A stretch of 64,000 nt of DNA from Psychrobacillus sp032154225 (lineage in GTDB: Bacteria; Bacillota; Bacilli; Bacillales_A; Planococcaceae), in NCBI RefSeq assembly GCF_032154225.1, contig NZ_JALDYF010000004.1:124001-188000 (forward strand). Reading direction: 5' to 3'. Position 1 is the first letter of the stretch. Every line of letters starts with the position of its first letter. The translations under genes and the position numbers were made by a program. Of the stretch, positions 60,274 to 64,000 are shown piece by piece. The notes under the pieces were generated by a model. The model had not been told where the DNA came from. It worked only from the letters and a program-made list of their open reading frames with translations, and searched no databases.

Positions 60274-61089
60274 TTAACTAAAAGCAACATCTAGTATCAT
60301 CATCACAGTAAATCCAAGCATTAAACATACAGTTGCTAAATCCCCATTACCGTTTTCTTGGGAGCCAGGAATAACTTCCTCTACTACGACAAAAATCATT
60401 GCCCCTGCTGCAAAAGCTAATGCAAATGGAAGTATCGGAGTCATAAATGTTACAGCTAAAACCCCAATTACAGCAGCAATTGGCTCTACCATACCTGAAA
60501 ATTGCCCGTACATAAAGCTTTTTCTGCGTGACATACCTTCTCTTCGTAGTGGCATCGAAACAGCTGTTCCTTCAGGTAAGTTTTGAATACCAATACCGAT
60601 TGCTAAAGCAATAGCAGCGGCTAATGAAGCAGATGGAAAACCAGCCGCAACTGCACCAAAAGCAACCCCAATTGCTAGCCCTTCTGGTATGTTGTGTAAA
60701 GTAATCGCAAATACAAGTAATGTACTGCGTCTTTTACTTTTAGGATGTATTCCCTCGGCATGATCCAAATTGGAGGATGGATGCAAATGAGGAATAATCT
60801 TATCTGCTGCCCAAAGAAAAAAGCCACCTAATAGAAAGCCAACAGCTGCGGGGAACCAAGCAGGAAAAGGACCTCCCTCTGACATTTCAATGGCTGGAGA
60901 AAGCAATGACCAAAAACTAGCTGCAATCATAATCCCACCGGCGGATCCTAACATTCCGTCCATTACCTTTTGATTTATTTCCTTTGTAGTAAATACTAAA
61001 GCAGCACCAATTGCAGTCATACCCCATGTGAAAAGGGTTGCCAGTAATGCCTGCATAACTGGGCTAAGCGTTGAAATAAAATCAATCAT
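60274..61089 (-). CDS. ZIP-family divalent metal transporter
   Basis: This 271-aa protein has eight helices and the two metal-binding helix motifs LHNIPEGLAIG and IQNLPEGTAVS, plus VVEEVIPGSQE. The His-rich loop between helices 3 and 4 is short (HLHPSSNLDH). ZIP carriers bring zinc or other divalent ions into the cytosol. An AGAAGGGATGG stretch before the start serves as ribosome site. No Zur-type operator was recognised by eye. Confidence 0.88.
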   Translation of the reverse strand: MIDFISTLSPVMQALLATLFTWGMTAIGAALVFTTKEINQKVMDGMLGSAGGIMIAASFWSLLSPAIEMSEGGPFPAWFPAAVGFLLGGFFLWAADKIIPHLHPSSNLDHAEGIHPKSKRRSTLLVFAITLHNIPEGLAIGVAFGAVAAGFPSASLAAAIALAIGIGIQNLPEGTAVSMPLRREGMSRRKSFMYGQFSGMVEPIAAVIGVLAVTFMTPILPFALAFAAGAMIFVVVEEVIPGSQENGNGDLATVCLMLGFTVMMILDVAFS

Positions 61090-61382
61090 ATTATTACCAT
61101 CCCTTCTAGTTGATGCTTATCTTAAACAGATAGCTTCTTCTTATTTTTATTATTGTATGCCTAAAGTTTCCTTACTGCAACTATTTTTTGATTACACAAG
61201 TAATTTTTATTCGAGAAACAAATGGAGATAAATATGCTGCTCCATACTAACTATTATCGAAGATTTAGTCAGTCCAATTTTCATTTTCAAGAATAATATC
61301 CAAATTTCCCCTTTCATAATTCAGAATAGTTCATTATAATTCTCTTAAGAACATAATTTTACTACTACTAAAGGAGAATCAC

Positions 61383-62189
61383 ATGTTAACTTCGAAACAA
61401 TTACAAGATATAGAAATGCTACAAAAAGAATGTGAAGAACATGATCGCTTGCAATTAAAACTGAACTGGGAAATGCTGCGAAATAGAGAATCAGATCAGC
61501 TTGATTTCCTTCATTATGAAAATGATATCCTTATTGCATTTTTAGGTTTATATCCTTTTGGTTCTACAGTGGAAGTATGTGGAATGGTGAAGCCTAACGA
61601 ACGCCGCAATAAGCATTTCTCTAAGTTATTTCAACAAGGAATGGCTTCTGTAAAACAAAATGCTTTCAAAAAGATTTTATTAAACACACCGGCTACTTCA
61701 TCTGAAGCAAAAGACTTTTTAGCAAAACAAGGAGCTCTTTACGCATTTTCAGAGCATCAAATGAAGTGGCAGGAAACACCTCTTAATGAAGTAGATGGTT
61801 TTACACTTCGACAAGCAAATGAAGAAGATCTAGATATGCGTGTTCGCTTAGATGTGGAAGCATTCGGAATTGCAAAAGAAGATGCGTTTGAGATGGAAGC
61901 TAAAAGAACAGAAGATGAGCTTATGATTGATGTGAATGGGGAAACAATTGGAAAAATTCGTGTGGATAAAGAAGAGACTGAAGCATGGATTTATGGGTTC
62001 GCTATTTTAACAGAGCATCAAGGAAAAGGAATAGGCAGAAAAGTGTTGAACCAAGTAGTGAAAGAGCAATCTGAGTTAGGCCGCTCCGTTCATTTAGAAG
62101 TAGAAACAAAGAATGCTCATGCATTAGGACTATATGAATCAGTTGGTTTTAATGTGGTGCATGCACAAGATTATTATTTATACAAATGA
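61383..62189 (+). CDS. GNAT-family acetyltransferase with N-terminal extension
   Basis: This 268-aa protein has in its C-terminal half (from about residue 140) the GNAT core with AWIYGFAILTEHQGKGIGRKVLNQVVKEQ and VETKNAHALGLYESVGFNVV. The first ~140 residues include another GNAT-like strand set (FGSTVEVCGMVKPNERRNKHFSKLFQQGMASV), so it may be a tandem GNAT. The target is unknown. AAAGGAG lies before the ATG. Confidence 0.8.
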   Translation: MLTSKQLQDIEMLQKECEEHDRLQLKLNWEMLRNRESDQLDFLHYENDILIAFLGLYPFGSTVEVCGMVKPNERRNKHFSKLFQQGMASVKQNAFKKILLNTPATSSEAKDFLAKQGALYAFSEHQMKWQETPLNEVDGFTLRQANEEDLDMRVRLDVEAFGIAKEDAFEMEAKRTEDELMIDVNGETIGKIRVDKEETEAWIYGFAILTEHQGKGIGRKVLNQVVKEQSELGRSVHLEVETKNAHALGLYESVGFNVVHAQDYYLYK

Positions 62190-62195
62190 ATACAA

Positions 62196-62235
62196 TAAAC
62201 CGCTGATTTATCGATAATCAGCGGTTTACTTTTTT
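62196..62235. terminator. Bidirectional terminator after the GNAT gene
   Basis: A 13-bp perfect stem TAAACCGCTGATT / AATCAGCGGTTTA with a 7-nt loop, flanked by T-rich sequence, between convergent genes. Confidence 0.88.
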
Positions 62236-63238
62236 ATTTTACATCTATTTCAAATGATTGGTCATATAGCATGTCCACATTTTTCTGTCCATTAATTATA
62301 TCTGATTCGGTATAAGGAATAATCTTGAGTTTAGCTACATCGTCTTCTATTGCTACAAATCTACTACTATTCTCACTGCTATTTCTTCCTCTGCTGGACA
62401 CTTCTTGTAATTCAAGACCATTTTGTTTTTCCACTTTAAAATAAACATTCGTAGATACATGTTTCATTTTGTAATATAACGTTGTAGAAACTGGAGTTAT
62501 GATCAAGTCTTCAACGATTATTTCTTGACCATTATCTAGTGTGAAATTTTTTCCAATTGTAATGGATTTTCTTTCTGAAACGAGGTTTTTACCTGATGTG
62601 GTGAATTCAAAACTCCATTTTCCAGCTTTCATTTTTTTATGATCGCTTCTTTCCAAGTCTTTGAACACTATCTTTATGTCATGTTCCTCCTCCAGATTGA
62701 GGTCATGTATATTAGCTGACCAAAAATAAGTTACTGATGTCCTATTAATTTCACGTGGCCCCCCTCCTCCACCTGGTCCCAGTTTCTTTCCATTAATGTA
62801 GATATCCATTTCCGTAAACCAATTCCATTTTAAATCTTCCTCTGAAAAGTCTGAGTGGAACGTGCTACTAATAAGAAGTTGTCCTTCATCTAACATAACC
62901 TCATTTAGCGTCACTTTCACTCCATTATCTCGCACTGATTCCCCGACGACTGTCTTATAATCTTGTAGGGAATGCTCTTTTGAATACACAAACTTCTCAA
63001 TTGTACTGCCGATAATCGGTAAATCAGCTAATACATATTTGTTACTCATTCCTGCGTACATCATTATGGCCAACGAAGCCACAACAACAAGTATCCTTTT
63101 CGTGTTATTTGCTTTCTTTTTAAGCTTTGCCTTTATTCTTTTTTTTGTCGCTTTTCTTTCCATGTCCGTTAATTGACTATTCTCATGCTCTGTTACATCT
63201 ATTTGTTCCTCATTTAAACGTTCAAATATGTTTTTCAT
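62234..63238 (-). CDS. Anti-sigma factor with DUF4179-like extracellular domain
   Basis: This 334-aa protein starts with a charged cytoplasmic segment of ~45 residues, then one membrane helix (ILVVVASLAIMMYAGMS), then a large extracellular region typical of DUF4179 anti-sigma proteins (SKEHSLQDYKTVVGESVRDNGVKVTLNEVMLDEGQLLISSTF). The odd GPGGGGG run lies in the extracellular part. It would hold the ECF factor at the membrane until a signal releases it. Its gene is 14 bp downstream of the sigma gene. Confidence 0.85.
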   Translation of the reverse strand: MKNIFERLNEEQIDVTEHENSQLTDMERKATKKRIKAKLKKKANNTKRILVVVASLAIMMYAGMSNKYVLADLPIIGSTIEKFVYSKEHSLQDYKTVVGESVRDNGVKVTLNEVMLDEGQLLISSTFHSDFSEEDLKWNWFTEMDIYINGKKLGPGGGGGPREINRTSVTYFWSANIHDLNLEEEHDIKIVFKDLERSDHKKMKAGKWSFEFTTSGKNLVSERKSITIGKNFTLDNGQEIIVEDLIITPVSTTLYYKMKHVSTNVYFKVEKQNGLELQEVSSRGRNSSENSSRFVAIEDDVAKLKIIPYTESDIINGQKNVDMLYDQSFEIDVK

Positions 63239-63252
63239 TAGTCCACCTCATC

Positions 63253-63792
63253 TTATTTACTAAATAAATTTCGAAGCTTATTTCTCCCACGTGATAACCG
63301 ATTGTAAATAACAGATTTTTTGACACCCATTTCTTCAGCCAATTCATCTACGTTTTTATCGTCAACGTAATGTTTCATAAACAATGCTTGGTCTTCTTTG
63401 TTTAGAAGGTGTAACATTTTTTCAGAAGTATTACTGAGCTGGCTATCTATTACTTCGTTTTCTATATTAATAGGGCTAATTAATACTTCATTTTCTATAT
63501 TTTTTTGTTCCAAATACTTTTTATGTTTTCTCTGATAATCAATAGCCTTATATTTAGCTACTGCGGCAATCCAGTTTTTGAATGTATTTTTCTCTTTATC
63601 AAATGAATCGATATGATTCCAAATAGAGAGCAATACATCGTCTAGACATTCTTCATGAACGGATTCCAAATTGTATAAATATTTTTGAATGATGCTTTTT
63701 AACAATCCACCATATTGATCGATGATGTAGAATAGAGCTTTTTCATTCTTGAATAGTAATTGTTGTACAACGTTTTCATCGTTTATTTTCAT
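63253..63792 (-). CDS. ECF-type sigma-70 factor
   Basis: This 179-aa protein has region 2 (ALFYIIDQYGGLLKSIIQKYL...ECLDDVLLSIWNHIDSFDKEKNTFKNWIAAVAKYKAIDYQRKHKK) and region 4 (LNKEDQALFMKHYVDDKNVDELAEEMGVKKSVIYNRLSRGRNKLRNLF). It is paired with the DUF4179-type anti-sigma gene, the complete form of the arrangement that seems broken at 48065. AGGAGG precedes the ATG. The likely regulon includes its own promoter. Confidence 0.92.
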   Translation of the reverse strand: MKINDENVVQQLLFKNEKALFYIIDQYGGLLKSIIQKYLYNLESVHEECLDDVLLSIWNHIDSFDKEKNTFKNWIAAVAKYKAIDYQRKHKKYLEQKNIENEVLISPINIENEVIDSQLSNTSEKMLHLLNKEDQALFMKHYVDDKNVDELAEEMGVKKSVIYNRLSRGRNKLRNLFSK

Positions 63793-63888
63793 TATTACCT
63801 CCTATGTAAGCGGCCCTTACACTATCTAATACGTATTTACATTCCACATTTCTATCAAGATCGTACATTATTTTTAAATAAATAAAAA

Positions 63889-63914
63889 AGACTAAGGTAA
63901 TTTTACCCTAGTCT
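63889..63914 (-). terminator. Terminator of the gene entering from the right edge
   Basis: The stem AGACTAAGGTA / TACCCTAGTCT (one mismatch) has an A run on its left, a T run when read on the minus strand. It directly follows the partial minus-strand gene. Confidence 0.72.
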
Positions 63915-63915
63915 A

Positions 63916-64000
63916 CTAATTATTGCTCTTCCAATCAGCAGCAAGCATGCCATAAACAATATGATCCACATAATGATCATATAGCCACTCGGTTTGGCGT
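63916..64000 (-). CDS. GNAT-like acetyltransferase, C-terminal fragment (truncated by window edge)
   Basis: The minus-strand frame open at the edge encodes RQTEWLYDHYVDHIVYGMLAADWKSNN and stop. The pattern (DHYVDHIVYGMLAxDW) resembles the end of RimJ/RimL-type acetyltransferases. With 27 residues visible, the assignment is tentative. A terminator follows. Confidence 0.5.
   Translation of the reverse strand, partial: RQTEWLYDHYVDHIVYGMLAADWKSNN

Overview
This 64-kb window comes from a low-GC Gram-positive chromosome of the order Bacillales. Three things point there: strong GGAGG ribosome sites with frequent TTG starts, many intrinsic terminators, and the chain acnA, yneP, yneQ, yneR, plsY, parE, parC. 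That chain follows the Bacillus subtilis order, except that yneT is absent and a large insert lies between acnA and yneP. A Psychrobacillus- or Lysinibacillus-like member of the Planococcaceae is my inference. No rRNA, tRNA, CRISPR array, transposase or phage gene was seen.

Layout. 1-2.3 kb: end of an EAL c-di-GMP phosphodiesterase, a lytic transglycosylase, a small stress membrane protein, a nicotinamidase and a micro-protein. 2.3-6 kb: a PLP aldolase-like protein overlapping a sugar-lactone oxidase, then a YfkAB-type radical SAM protein. 6.2-8.9 kb: aconitase. 9-11.5 kb: a doubly damaged pseudogene, then a ZTP (pfl) riboswitch with terminator controlling a purine-type permease and a phosphoribosyltransferase. 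12.2-24.9 kb: a STAND/BTAD activator, a 9-copy GC-rich tandem repeat, a long hairpin, a near-perfect cre site, and a nine-gene operon. The operon encodes a complete Liv-type importer, a KAS III/thiolase-fold enzyme, an alpha/beta hydrolase, an SDR and an acyl-CoA ligase. This is the best candidate here for an undescribed catabolic (or OleABCD-like) pathway.

24.9-35.2 kb: yneP-yneQ-yneR-plsY-parE-parC, an MFS pump, a lipoprotein, and separate CopC and CopD proteins. 35.3-36.2 kb: a decayed MqsR/MqsA-like toxin-antitoxin pair. 36.3-42 kb: an arginyl-tRNA synthetase behind a T-box, and assorted metabolic genes. 42.3-44.7 kb: a 791-residue protein with a C-terminal prenyl diphosphate synthase and a long N-terminal region that carries its own DDxxD-like motif. 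44.7-47.5 kb: an unexplained transcribed-looking spacer, an MFS transporter and an S51 peptidase, with copies of a palindromic element. 47.5-51.3 kb: an ECF sigma factor whose expected anti-sigma partner appears reduced to an N-terminal stub fused to an ABC ATPase, plus the matching permease.

51.5-57.8 kb: an arsenic island with ArsR, ArsB, ArsC, an ArsO-like flavoprotein, an ArsN-like acetyltransferase, a Cys-rich MarR regulator and a Cys-rich flavoprotein. A shared operator, TTGYA-N3-TACAA, sits before the MarR, ArsO-like, Cys-rich flavoprotein and (divergently) ArsN-like genes, suggesting a small MarR regulon beside the classical ArsR unit. 58.5-64 kb: an RNase J paralogue, a ZIP metal transporter, GNAT acetyltransferases and a second ECF sigma/anti-sigma pair.

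All family assignments come from reading motifs and protein sequence by eye. No database search was run.
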